Of a stretch of 64,000 bases of DNA, positions 52,388 through 59,752 are shown piece after piece. Both the position numbers and the translations under genes were made by a program. The stretch covers positions 62,001 to 126,000 of the forward strand of contig DGVD01000002.1 of NCBI GenBank assembly GCA_002395835.1, in the 5' to 3' direction. This DNA comes from Bacteroidales bacterium UBA4293. GTDB taxonomy: Bacteria; Bacteroidota; Bacteroidia; Bacteroidales; Bacteroidaceae. The notes under the pieces are model-generated. The model was not told the origin of the DNA. It worked only from the letters and a program-made list of their open reading frames with translations, and made no database searches. Numbering within the stretch: the first letter of the stretch is position 1; every line of letters begins with the position of its first letter.

Positions 52388-53323
52388 TTAAATATCTCGG
52401 TAAGTTGAAGGTGTCATTCCTGTGCGTTGTTTAAAGTATTTTCCAAAGAAGCTTTGATTTGGAAAATTCATCTGATAGGCTATTTCTTGTATATTCATTT
52501 CTGAATATTTAAGAAGGTTTTTTGCTTCCATAATTACTAAGCCATCAATCCAGTTCGATGGAGTTTGTCCTGAGACTTTTTTAACTACTGCACTCAGGTA
52601 TTTGGGGCTTAGATGCATCTTGTCTGCATAAAACATGACAGAACGTTCATTTATGTAGTGTTTATTCAGCAGCGACATAAATTGTTTGAAATAGAGTTCC
52701 TCTCGTGTAGGTTTCTTTTGCATACCTTTCACGGATTCTGCCAAATCGGACATGATGGAAATAATTTCATATCCGAAGACAGATGTTTGTGCTTTTACTT
52801 TTTTTGAATAACAGGAATCTTTAGGGTCTTCCATAATTATCCTGTGAGTTATGGATAATAGGTCATTCAGCAAAAGCGATTTATCTGGTGTTATCCTTAT
52901 GGATAATTGTTCTCTAAGTTGCGTGAGGTGAGGAAGTAAAGTCTGAATGGACAAGTTCATTTCAGTAGTGAAGGATGAATCTGTCACAATTCCCCAACCT
53001 TTTGCATGCTGTGGTAATTTTTTAAATTGCAGGATTGAGCCAGGTGTGCATATAAAAATAGTATTTTTACGTATGGTGTACTCCTGCATATTGCAAATGA
53101 TAGATGCATCACCTTCCATTTCATGACACAATAAAATGAAGGTTGCATCGTTTATTCTAGTTGGATAAATCAGGATTTGGTTTCCTTCCTCTGCTTCTTG
53201 ACTATTTACCAGGGGGAAGAGTATGAACTTGTCTTCATAGATGCTCATGCTCCCCGATGAAATTTTACTCAGTTGTAAGATGCGTTGGAATGAAAACGTA
53301 GTTAGTCTTCCTTGTTTCTCCAT
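52388..53323 (-). CDS. AraC-family transcriptional regulator
   Basis: A 311-residue protein. The N-terminal part (about 1-180) is a cupin-like sensing domain, including a GSILQFKKLPQHAKGWG segment. The C-terminal 100 residues are the two helix-turn-helix domains: MHLSPKYLSAVVKKVSGQTPSNWI and NIQEIAYQMNFPNQSFFGKYFKQ. It is the first gene of a four-gene operon and is likely to control it, in response to a sugar-like ligand by analogy. Bacteroidetes often use such regulators for polysaccharide use and for other stresses. Confidence 0.9.
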   Translation of the reverse strand: MEKQGRLTTFSFQRILQLSKISSGSMSIYEDKFILFPLVNSQEAEEGNQILIYPTRINDATFILLCHEMEGDASIICNMQEYTIRKNTIFICTPGSILQFKKLPQHAKGWGIVTDSSFTTEMNLSIQTLLPHLTQLREQLSIRITPDKSLLLNDLLSITHRIIMEDPKDSCYSKKVKAQTSVFGYEIISIMSDLAESVKGMQKKPTREELYFKQFMSLLNKHYINERSVMFYADKMHLSPKYLSAVVKKVSGQTPSNWIDGLVIMEAKNLLKYSEMNIQEIAYQMNFPNQSFFGKYFKQRTGMTPSTYRDI

Positions 53324-53345
53324 ATTGATTTAAATTATTTGCAGA

Positions 53346-53362
53346 CAAATATAACAAATATA
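53346..53362 (-). promoter_or_regulatory. Tandem -7 elements before the AraC operon
   Basis: On the minus strand two TATATTTG sequences, 9 bases apart, both match TAnnTTTG. They lie 23 and 32 bases before the AraC start and could give overlapping promoters or a direct repeat bound by the regulator. Confidence 0.5.
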
Positions 53363-53409
53363 ATCTAAAGGTGGTAGGAAAAGCGAATAAATTTGTGGGA
53401 ATTTTGACT

Positions 53410-53447
53410 AAAAAGGCAGTCCTTCATAAGAAGGTCTGCCTTTTTTT
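53410..53447 (-). terminator. Terminator of the HU/SPOR-FHA unit
   Basis: A long stem (AAAAAGGCAGTCCTTC with GAAGGTCTGCCTTTTT, one mismatch) and a 4-base loop lies just after the FHA gene on the minus strand. It also separates that unit from the AraC operon. Confidence 0.88.
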
Positions 53448-53449
53448 CC

Positions 53450-53986
53450 TTATTTATTTTCGTTTTGTTCTTTTTCATGTAGAATTAGGGTAGTAGCACC
53501 GCAAGTAATGATGTCACCATCATGAATTCTACGTTTTTCTTTTTTCTTTAGTATCTCGTCCATTACAAAGGTTCCTGTGCTGCTTTCATTATCCATCACC
53601 GTATAGACAGGTTCTCCGGCACGATTTAGACTGACATTCACGATGCAGTGATGTCTGTCCATACTAGGATCGGAAGTCTGTACTGGATTAGAAATCTCCG
53701 TACCCCGGTTGTAACGTCCTATTTCATTGTCACCTAACGACAGGGGAAGTTCCTGACGGAATGCAAATACGTTTTCTACTACCGTGATGTATCCGAACTC
53801 AGCTTTCTTCTCTTCTTCATAGGTCTCATCTTTTGCATGTTGGGCAGCCAGCTTGCTCACACCCATTCTGATGCTGAATTCTTTATTGCAATTCTCACAT
53901 TTGAATACGAGAGATTGGCCAAGTTGATACTTGGTTTCGTCAAAAATAATATAATGGTCGCATTTGGGGCAACGTACACGTTTCAT
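53450..53986 (-). CDS. Zinc-ribbon FHA-domain protein
   Basis: The 178-residue protein starts with a zinc ribbon (Cys6, Cys9, Cys30, Cys33; RCPKCDHYIIF and FKCENCNKEF). A phosphothreonine-binding FHA domain follows (about 75-170): GDNEIGRYNRGTEISN, DPSMDRHHCIV and the DNESSTGTFVMDEI and GDIITCGATTLIL strands. FHA domains bind pThr peptides, so a Ser/Thr kinase signal is implied, though no kinase is in the window. It is 7 bases after the HU/SPOR gene. The N-terminal ribbon resembles MJ0042-type zinc fingers. Confidence 0.88.
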   Translation of the reverse strand: MKRVRCPKCDHYIIFDETKYQLGQSLVFKCENCNKEFSIRMGVSKLAAQHAKDETYEEEKKAEFGYITVVENVFAFRQELPLSLGDNEIGRYNRGTEISNPVQTSDPSMDRHHCIVNVSLNRAGEPVYTVMDNESSTGTFVMDEILKKKEKRRIHDGDIITCGATTLILHEKEQNENK

Positions 53987-53993
53987 AAAAGAA

Positions 53994-55070
53994 TTATTTT
54001 ATTTCCTTTACCCAAGCCTTTTTGAACTCTGGAATATGCTTTAACTCATTCAGTTTACGATAAGCTTCGTCTTGGGTATTGAATTGGGAATAAATAATAC
54101 TGATGAATTTATCCTCTTGAATCTCAGCCTGAATGCCTTCACGCTCATAGAGACGATTGATAAACGTTTGTGCATTCTTTTTTCCTACTTGGCAGGCCAG
54201 AACTAATGTATATTTCCCGGTTTCTTTAGGGGTTACTACAGTTTCTTCGGCTTTAGAATCGGTCTTTATTTCTTCTGTCTCTTTAGCTTTTACGGTAGGG
54301 GTGGCAACATTGTTTGTAGTTTTCATCCCCATAGCATCAATCACCTTGGTTACCATAGACCTGCTATCTTCAGTCATGGTTTGAGACATGGTCTTTTTCA
54401 TCTCAGAGGTAGCTTTACCCAGGTTTGTAGCAAACGGTAGAGCTAAAAGGGAAATGAAGATGACAGCAATAGCCGCTGCAGCTATGTTGATGTAACGCTC
54501 GCGTTTTCTGCTGCGAGGCTTCATCTCTACTATCTTCTTTTCCGTTTCGCGGATGAATGCAGGCTCCAATGCTGCTTCTGCCTTTTTCTGAGCCACTAAT
54601 TTAGCAGCTTCTATAGCAGCCTTTTCCTCTGCCTGTTCCTTGGTGAGTTGCTGGATAGTCTTAAACTCGAAAGAACTTAATCCGTAAAGATTGGGCGACA
54701 AGATACCTGCTTCTAGAGGCTTGAAGGTGTATTGTCCTTGTATATTCTCACGAAGTACTCCGATGCCGTGAAGTTCATATTCACCTTCTTTATGAAGAAT
54801 GTCTTCCAGCTTCTGTACTTTAGAATTAACTATTCTGATGGCTTCCGGATAAGAGGCATCGTATGCTGTCATGTAGGATTGAACCAGTAACCCGTCGTTC
54901 AGCTTCATTGCCGGATTAAAGCCCAGGGTGCGATAGGGGGGTAGAAAAAGATTTTCTTCTTCCACACGACGTGCAGAGACATGATGGGTTACGAACCCAC
55001 CAAATCCAGGGATGATGACACAGTCATTATCCAATAAAAGAATTTCTATATGTCTAGCTAATTCTATCAC
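53994..55070 (-). CDS. HU-CCDC81/SPOR-domain membrane protein
   Basis: A 358-residue protein. The N-terminal part (about 1-150) is two HU-like domains of the bacterial CCDC81 type: HIEILLLDNDCVIIPGFGGFVTHH and YELHGIGVLRENIQGQYTF. A basic stretch and one membrane helix follow (about 198-218, INIAAAAIAVIFISLLALPFA), then a charged linker and a C-terminal SPOR domain (about 285-358, YTLVLACQVGKKNAQTFINRLY). SPOR binds denuded peptidoglycan at the septum. The start is GTG, but it is well placed relative to the family. It is co-transcribed with the FHA gene. Confidence 0.87.
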   Translation of the reverse strand: MIELARHIEILLLDNDCVIIPGFGGFVTHHVSARRVEEENLFLPPYRTLGFNPAMKLNDGLLVQSYMTAYDASYPEAIRIVNSKVQKLEDILHKEGEYELHGIGVLRENIQGQYTFKPLEAGILSPNLYGLSSFEFKTIQQLTKEQAEEKAAIEAAKLVAQKKAEAALEPAFIRETEKKIVEMKPRSRKRERYINIAAAAIAVIFISLLALPFATNLGKATSEMKKTMSQTMTEDSRSMVTKVIDAMGMKTTNNVATPTVKAKETEEIKTDSKAEETVVTPKETGKYTLVLACQVGKKNAQTFINRLYEREGIQAEIQEDKFISIIYSQFNTQDEAYRKLNELKHIPEFKKAWVKEIK

Positions 55071-55550
55071 ACTGCAAAGTTAAAATAATTTCTTTGTTTG
55101 AAAAGAAAAAGAAAACTAAAATAATCGAATTTGTTGAAAAATATTCCCATTTTTATTATTCTGCTGATTTACACTAAAATGGGCCTTTTTTTACGAATTA
55201 TATCTTTAATAAAATAGAGGGAATTACCCTCATTTTCAGAGGTTTTTAGCCTTTTCTTTTATTTTAAGGGAGATTGTCTTCTATTTTTACTTTTATGAAG
55301 GAGATTGATTTGTTTGATATTCATTCTCTTAATAAGGAATGGTAGCGCACATTTCTTCTTCCTTTTCTCCCTTTTTCATTTTTTTTCTTGAACTAGTTTC
55401 TTATAGAAAACAGGTTAGTTTCCGTGTATAATAAGATTAGTATTCTTACTGCAGGAAGATTAATATTCTTCAGCCCTTAAGATTAGTAATCTTCCCTCCA
55501 TAAGATTAGTAATCTTTATCGCATTAGTATATTGAGGTAGAGTTTGCTCT
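55071..55550. other. Intergenic region with few features besides repeat array D
   Basis: These 480 bases hold no credible protein-coding frame. The left end has a TAACTTTG promoter-like element for the HU/SPOR gene (minus strand, 55075-55082). The middle is AT-rich with homopolymer runs. The right part holds tandem array D (55433-55516). I see no tRNA and no obvious terminator. Confidence 0.7.
55433..55516. repeat. Tandem array D: four 15-base palindromic cores with exact 23-base period
   Basis: Cores at 55433, 55456, 55479 and 55502 read AAGATTAGTATTCTT, AAGATTAATATTCTT, AAGATTAGTAATCTT (twice). The last form is a palindrome around its central base. Spacers are 8 bases and unrelated: ACTGCAGG, CAGCCCTT and CCCTCCAT. 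The starts are exactly 23 bases apart, about two DNA helical turns. The array lies between the HU/SPOR gene and mtgA. Confidence 0.85.
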
Positions 55551-56252
55551 TTATTTGCTTTCCTCCGGTGTCTTCGATGGAAATTCTTTGAAATTCCTCA
55601 TTTCTCGCAGAATCTGCCCTTGACGTTTAATCATGTATTTGCTAGGATTTTTGGAGCTGAATTTAAGAGGATTTGGTAGGGTAGCAGCTATTAATGCACA
55701 TTGCTGTTTGCTTAAGTTCAAGGCTTTTGTATTGAAATGTTGTTGTGCCACAGCTTCAGCTCCATATATTCCATCACCCATTTCTATAGAATTCAGGTAA
55801 ACCTCCATAATCCGTTCCTTTCCCCAGATAAACTCGATGAGCACTGTAAAATAAGCTTCAAGTCCTTTTCTTACCCACGATGCCTGAGGCCAGAGAAATA
55901 CGTTTTTGGCTGTCTGCTGGGAAATGGTACTGGCTCCACGCACTCTTCCTCTTTCTTCTTTTTCCTTGATGGCTTTTTGAATTTCATCGAAATCGAAACC
56001 ATTGTGAGTTTCAAAATGAGCATCTTCGCTGGATATGACGGCTAGGGGCATGTATGGACTCATTTCCTCCAGGGGCACCCAGTGGTGTTTCATACGTATG
56101 GTTTCTCCCTTTTGAACCTGCTGAACACACCGTATTACCATGAGGGGGGTGACATAGACAGGCATATATTTATAAACCACTACTGCTAAAAGCGTGCTCC
56201 CGAAGAAGAAATAGATTAGATTCCTTATTCCTTTTAATATAGAAATGAACAT
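55551..56252 (-). CDS. mtgA: Monofunctional biosynthetic peptidoglycan transglycosylase
   Basis: MtgA polymerises lipid II into glycan strands. One N-terminal membrane helix (about 10-30, FFFGSTLLAVVVYKYM) is followed by the GT51 domain, with the catalytic Glu in SSEDAHFETHNGFDFDEI, GASTISQQTAKNVFL, EAYFTVLIEFIWGKERIMEVYLN and EMGDGIYGAEAVAQQHF. Length from the ATG at 56252 is 233 residues. An in-frame ATG at 56279 would start inside the terminator that ends the OmpA-like gene, so I prefer the later one; TATCTTTT just upstream could be its -7 element. Confidence 0.94.
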   Translation of the reverse strand: MFISILKGIRNLIYFFFGSTLLAVVVYKYMPVYVTPLMVIRCVQQVQKGETIRMKHHWVPLEEMSPYMPLAVISSEDAHFETHNGFDFDEIQKAIKEKEERGRVRGASTISQQTAKNVFLWPQASWVRKGLEAYFTVLIEFIWGKERIMEVYLNSIEMGDGIYGAEAVAQQHFNTKALNLSKQQCALIAATLPNPLKFSSKNPSKYMIKRQGQILREMRNFKEFPSKTPEESK

Positions 56253-56272
56253 GAGGTTTACAGGTAAAAGAT

Positions 56273-56302
56273 AAACCATTCCAGGCTGGGCCCGGAATGG
56301 TT
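56273..56302 (-). terminator. Terminator of the OmpA-like lipoprotein gene
   Basis: AACCATTCC pairs with GGAATGGTT around a GC-rich inner stem (GGCCC/GGGCC-like), 22 bases after the stop codon on the minus strand. The T run is weak (TTTATCTTTT). Confidence 0.6.
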
Positions 56303-56323
56303 CAAATGCAAGATGTTAGGAAG

Positions 56324-57022
56324 TTATTGTAATGTACCGTTGTTTGCAGCATCAATCATAGCCTGTGAAGCATAGAGGTAAACCTCTACACGACGGCTAG
56401 CTGCACGGTTCTCGGTACCATCAGCATTATACACCAGGTAGTTAGGATCTTCTCCATAACCCTGTGTATTCTGAATCTGTTTTGCATTAACACCACAGTT
56501 GTTTGTCAGGTAGTTCTTAACGGCATTTGCACGGTTCTGGCTCAATGTCAGGTTAGTAGCCTCGGAACCATCGCTTGATGCATATCCGTAGATAGCCACA
56601 TCACAGTCGTTGTAAACATTCAGCACCTTAGTAGCAAATTCACGAAGGCTAGTCATTGCACCGCTCTGGAGGTTAGACTTACCAGTAGCGAAAAGGATAC
56701 CATTGTCGAATGCTACCTTTACAGCCTCAAGGCCGTTAGCATCGGTTACAGTGGAAACTTCTGCGTTCTGTACCTGAGCTGCAGCAGCTTTAGCCTTATC
56801 CATCTTCTTACCAATCAGCACACCTGCGGTAGTACCTACAGCAGTACCTACAGCTGCACCAATCAATGTGCTATTTTTCTTACCGATAATTTTTCCAACC
56901 ACAGCACCCAATGCTGCACCACCACCAGCACCAATGAGTGCACCATTCTGAGTAGAAGTTCCGCATCCGCTTAATACCATGGTAAAGCAGAGCAGAATAG
57001 ACAAAAATTTAATCTTTTTCAT
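56324..57022 (-). CDS. OmpA-like lipoprotein with glycine-zipper segment
   Basis: A 232-residue lipoprotein: signal peptide with lipobox VLSGC (Cys20). Then comes a glycine zipper (about 26-72, GAGGGAALGAVVGKIIGKK and GAAVGTAVGTTAGVLIGKK) and a C-terminal OmpA domain (about 100-225) with NLTLSQNRANAVKNYL and NRAASRRVEVYL, which binds peptidoglycan. It would anchor the outer membrane to the wall. A TATCTTTG promoter element (57068-57075, minus strand) precedes it. Confidence 0.92.
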   Translation of the reverse strand: MKKIKFLSILLCFTMVLSGCGTSTQNGALIGAGGGAALGAVVGKIIGKKNSTLIGAAVGTAVGTTAGVLIGKKMDKAKAAAAQVQNAEVSTVTDANGLEAVKVAFDNGILFATGKSNLQSGAMTSLREFATKVLNVYNDCDVAIYGYASSDGSEATNLTLSQNRANAVKNYLTNNCGVNAKQIQNTQGYGEDPNYLVYNADGTENRAASRRVEVYLYASQAMIDAANNGTLQ

Positions 57023-57067
57023 TTTGATAATTTGGATTAAGTTAGTTATTCCATGTGTTTATTAATG

Positions 57068-57075
57068 CAAAGATA
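57068..57075 (-). promoter_or_regulatory. Promoter -7 element for the OmpA-like gene
   Basis: TATCTTTG on the minus strand matches TAnnTTTG, 45 bases before the start codon. It is back to back with the proS promoter. Confidence 0.55.
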
Positions 57076-57119
57076 TAAAATTTAAGTCTAAAGAACCTTA
57101 TTTATCGAGGAAAAATTAT

Positions 57120-57127
57120 TAATTTTG
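57120..57127 (+). promoter_or_regulatory. Promoter -7 element for proS
   Basis: TAATTTTG matches TAnnTTTG and lies 34 bases before the proS start codon. Confidence 0.5.
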
Positions 57128-57161
57128 CGTGCTTTTTTAAGACAATTAAATAAACTAGAAT

Positions 57162-58643
57162 ATGGCAAAAGAATTAAAAAACTTGACTAAACGTTCTGAA
57201 AACTATTCTCAATGGTATAATGAACTGGTAGTTAAGGCTGATTTGGCAGAGCAATCTGCTGTTCGTGGTTGCATGACTATCAAACCTTATGGTTATTCTA
57301 TATGGGAAAAAATGCAACGTGCCCTGGATGATATGTTCAAGGAGTGTGGTGTGCAGAATGCTTATTTCCCATTGCTTATTCCTAAGTCTTTCCTTTGTAA
57401 GGAAGCAGAGCATGTAGAGGGTTTTGCTAAGGAATGTGCAGTTGTTACGCATTATCGTCTGAAAAATGACCCTGATGGTGCTGGAGTGGTGGTAGACCCT
57501 GAGGCTAAGTTGGAAGAGGAGCTGATTATCCGTCCTACCAGTGAAACCATCATTTGGAACACCTATAAAAACTGGATTAAGAGCTATCGTGATCTTCCTC
57601 TGGAAATCAACCAGTGGGCTAATGTGATGCGTTGGGAGATGCGTACTCGTATCTTCTTGCGTACCAGCGAGTTCCTTTGGCAGGAAGGGCATTGTGGTTA
57701 TGCTACTCGTGAAGAGGCTGAAGCCAATGCTCAGCGTATGCTTAAGGTTTATGCTAACTTTGCTGAAAACTGGATGGCTGTGCCTGTGATTCAGGGTGTT
57801 AAGAGTGAAACAGAGCGTTTTGCCGGTGCACTGGATACTTACACCATCGAGGCTATGATGCAGGATGGTAAGGCTCTCCAGAGTGGAACCAGTCACTTCT
57901 TGGGCCAAAACTTTGCTAAGGCATTCGATGTGAAGTTCCTGGATAAGAACAACAATCTGGATTATGTCTGGGCTACTTCCTGGGGTGTTTCTACTCGTCT
58001 TATGGGTGCTCTCATCATGACTCACTCTGATGACAACGGTTTGGTGCTTCCTCCTAAGTTGGCTCCAATTCAGGTGGTTATCATTCCTATTTATAAAGGT
58101 GACGACCAGCTGGCAGTAATTTCAGAGAAGGCTAATTCTATTGTAGCTAATCTTCGTGCAAAAGGCATCAGTGTGAAGTACGATGATGCAGACAACAAAC
58201 GTCCTGGTTTCAAGTTTGCTGATTATGAGCTGAAAGGTGTGCCAGTTCGTCTGGTTATGGGTGCTCGTGATTTAGAGAACGGTACTGTAGAGGTTATGCG
58301 TCGTGACACCTTGGAGAAGGAAACTCTGCCATTGGATGGTATAGAGGCTCATATAGAGCAACTGCTTCAGGATATTCAGAAGAATATCTTTGAAAAGGCA
58401 AAAGCTTATCGTGATTCTCGTATTCAGAAGGTGGATTCTTATGAGGAATTCAAGCAGAAGATTGAGGAAGGTGGATTCTTCTTGTGTCACTGGGATGGAA
58501 CCGCAGAGACTGAAGCTAGAATCAAGGAAGAGACGAAGGCTACCATCCGTTGTGTGCCTTTCGGAACTCCAGATGAGGAAGGTGTGGATATGGTAACCGG
58601 AAAACCATCTCACCGTCGTGTCCTCATAGCTAGAGCTTATTAA
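57162..58643 (+). CDS. proS: Prolyl-tRNA synthetase, archaeal/eukaryotic type
   Basis: This class II synthetase charges tRNA-Pro. At 493 residues it lacks the editing insertion of the long bacterial form. Motif 2 is VMRWEMRTRIFLRTSEFLWQ and motif 3 WGVSTRLMGALIM; LIIRPTSETIIWNTYKNWI is the archaeal/eukaryotic version. The C-terminal zinc-like extension ends in the conserved RRVLIARAY with terminal Tyr. Archaeal-type ProRS occurs across Bacteroidetes, apparently by ancient transfer. It is monocistronic with promoter and terminator. Confidence 0.97.
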   Translation: MAKELKNLTKRSENYSQWYNELVVKADLAEQSAVRGCMTIKPYGYSIWEKMQRALDDMFKECGVQNAYFPLLIPKSFLCKEAEHVEGFAKECAVVTHYRLKNDPDGAGVVVDPEAKLEEELIIRPTSETIIWNTYKNWIKSYRDLPLEINQWANVMRWEMRTRIFLRTSEFLWQEGHCGYATREEAEANAQRMLKVYANFAENWMAVPVIQGVKSETERFAGALDTYTIEAMMQDGKALQSGTSHFLGQNFAKAFDVKFLDKNNNLDYVWATSWGVSTRLMGALIMTHSDDNGLVLPPKLAPIQVVIIPIYKGDDQLAVISEKANSIVANLRAKGISVKYDDADNKRPGFKFADYELKGVPVRLVMGARDLENGTVEVMRRDTLEKETLPLDGIEAHIEQLLQDIQKNIFEKAKAYRDSRIQKVDSYEEFKQKIEEGGFFLCHWDGTAETEARIKEETKATIRCVPFGTPDEEGVDMVTGKPSHRRVLIARAY

Positions 58644-58665
58644 TATAAATATAGGTAAGGATTTA

Positions 58666-58699
58666 AATGCAGATTGTTTCAGGCAATCTGCATTTTTTT
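58666..58699 (+). terminator. Terminator of proS
   Basis: GCAGATTG pairs with CAATCTGC around a 7-base loop and is followed by nine or ten T residues. Confidence 0.92.
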
Positions 58700-58771
58700 T
58701 TACAAATTTGGAACAGGAAATGCAACTTCGGCTCCTTTTCCTTCTTATACTATTAGGAAAAGGTTAGAAGG

Positions 58772-58826
58772 GCAAATTTTTCTCTCCTTAAGGGAAAAAA
58801 TTTTTCTCCAGTAGGGGAAATAAAAA
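58772..58826. repeat. Repeat array B between proS and the GH16 gene
   Basis: Two clear cores, GCAAATTTTTCTC and GAAAAAATTTTTCTC, have their CTC 24 bases apart, with a decayed third unit. The separating sequences (TCCTTAAGG, CAGTAGGGG) differ. The core is the same as in arrays A and C. Confidence 0.6.
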
Positions 58827-58860
58827 TGTGCAGTAAATGGGGTTAAATTAGTTGGCAAAA

Positions 58861-58892
58861 TTTGGAAGGCTAAAAGATAATGATTAACTTTA
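58861..58892 (+). promoter_or_regulatory. Promoter of the GH16-patatin-GH3 operon
   Basis: TTTG (58861-58864), 20 bases, then TAACTTTA (58885-58892), one mismatch from the -7 consensus; the start codon is 17 bases further on. Confidence 0.6.
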
Positions 58893-58909
58893 CATAAAAA
58901 TAAAAATTT

Positions 58910-59746
58910 ATGACAATGAAACCTTATTACTTATTGCTGGCTGGTATCCTTACTGCATGTTCTGGAAACGATGTAAATACGCCACCTACTCCTCCAGTAG
59001 ATGAATATCCTTGTCCTGCGGGTGAAGAATACAAATTAGTTTGGAATGATGAATTCGAGGGTTCCTCTTTGAACCTCACGGATTGGACAGTAGAAGTGAA
59101 GCCTTCGGGGTGGGTGAACGATGAACTTCAGAATTACGTGAATCAAGTTACTCCTGAGGGCAATCGTACCATCACCGTCTCTGATGGAACGCTCAAAATC
59201 ACTGCGCTCAAGGAAAACGATAAGGTTTACAGTGGTAGAATCTACGGTAAGGTAAAACAGGGCTGGCAATATGCCTATGTGGAGTCACGCATCAAGCTGC
59301 CTTCAGGAAAAGGCACCTGGCCTGCTTTCTGGATGCTGCCAGTTACCGATAATTTGAAATGGCCTTACGATGGTGAGATAGACATTATGGAAGAAGTAGG
59401 AGCGGATAAAGACGTGGTGGTAAGTACCATACATTGTGATGCTTATAATCATGTTAAGGGAACTCAGAAATCATCCAAGTTATCTCTCCCTGGTGCAGAG
59501 GGTGGTTTTCACGTCTATGGTTTGGAATGGACGAAAGATTACATCCGGACGTATGTGGATGGGAAACCAGTGCTAGTCTTTGAGAATGATGGAACGAATA
59601 ATAAATCCACCTGGCCTTTCTATACTCCATTTTATGTTATCTTGAATGTTGCCTGGGGTGGAGGCTGGGGTGGATATGCTGGTGTAGATGAAACGGCACT
59701 CCCTATAACCATGGAGGTGGATTACGTCCGTGTTTGGCAGAAATAA
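58910..59746 (+). CDS. Secreted GH16 beta-glucanase lipoprotein (laminarinase-like)
   Basis: A 278-residue enzyme with a lipobox at the N-terminus (ILTACSG, Cys17), so it is lipid-anchored, probably outside. The GH16 active site is DGEIDIMEEVG with Glu156 (nucleophile), Asp158 and Glu161 (acid/base). The aromatic WPAFWMLP and C-terminal VILNVAWGGGWGGYAG and DYVRVWQK are typical of laminarinase-like GH16. It hydrolyses internal beta-1,3 or mixed beta-1,3/1,4 glucan. A second start at 58916 is possible. It begins a three-gene operon with patatin and GH3. Confidence 0.92.
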   Translation: MTMKPYYLLLAGILTACSGNDVNTPPTPPVDEYPCPAGEEYKLVWNDEFEGSSLNLTDWTVEVKPSGWVNDELQNYVNQVTPEGNRTITVSDGTLKITALKENDKVYSGRIYGKVKQGWQYAYVESRIKLPSGKGTWPAFWMLPVTDNLKWPYDGEIDIMEEVGADKDVVVSTIHCDAYNHVKGTQKSSKLSLPGAEGGFHVYGLEWTKDYIRTYVDGKPVLVFENDGTNNKSTWPFYTPFYVILNVAWGGGWGGYAGVDETALPITMEVDYVRVWQK

Positions 59747-59752
59747 GACTTT

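Noticed and set aside
55433..55516. Possible CRISPR array
   Set aside because: The cores are only 15 bases and the spacers 8 bases, too short for any CRISPR system, and there are no cas genes in the window. It is kept as a tandem palindromic repeat.
57023..57161. T-box or other amino-acid riboswitch in front of proS
   Set aside because: The 139-base gap has two opposing promoter elements but no T-box motif and no leader terminator, and T-boxes are not known in Bacteroidetes.
57174..58025. A 283-codon minus-strand frame
   Set aside because: It lies wholly within proS, a firmly identified gene, and has a composition typical of an antisense shadow (His, Thr, Ser and Leu rich).
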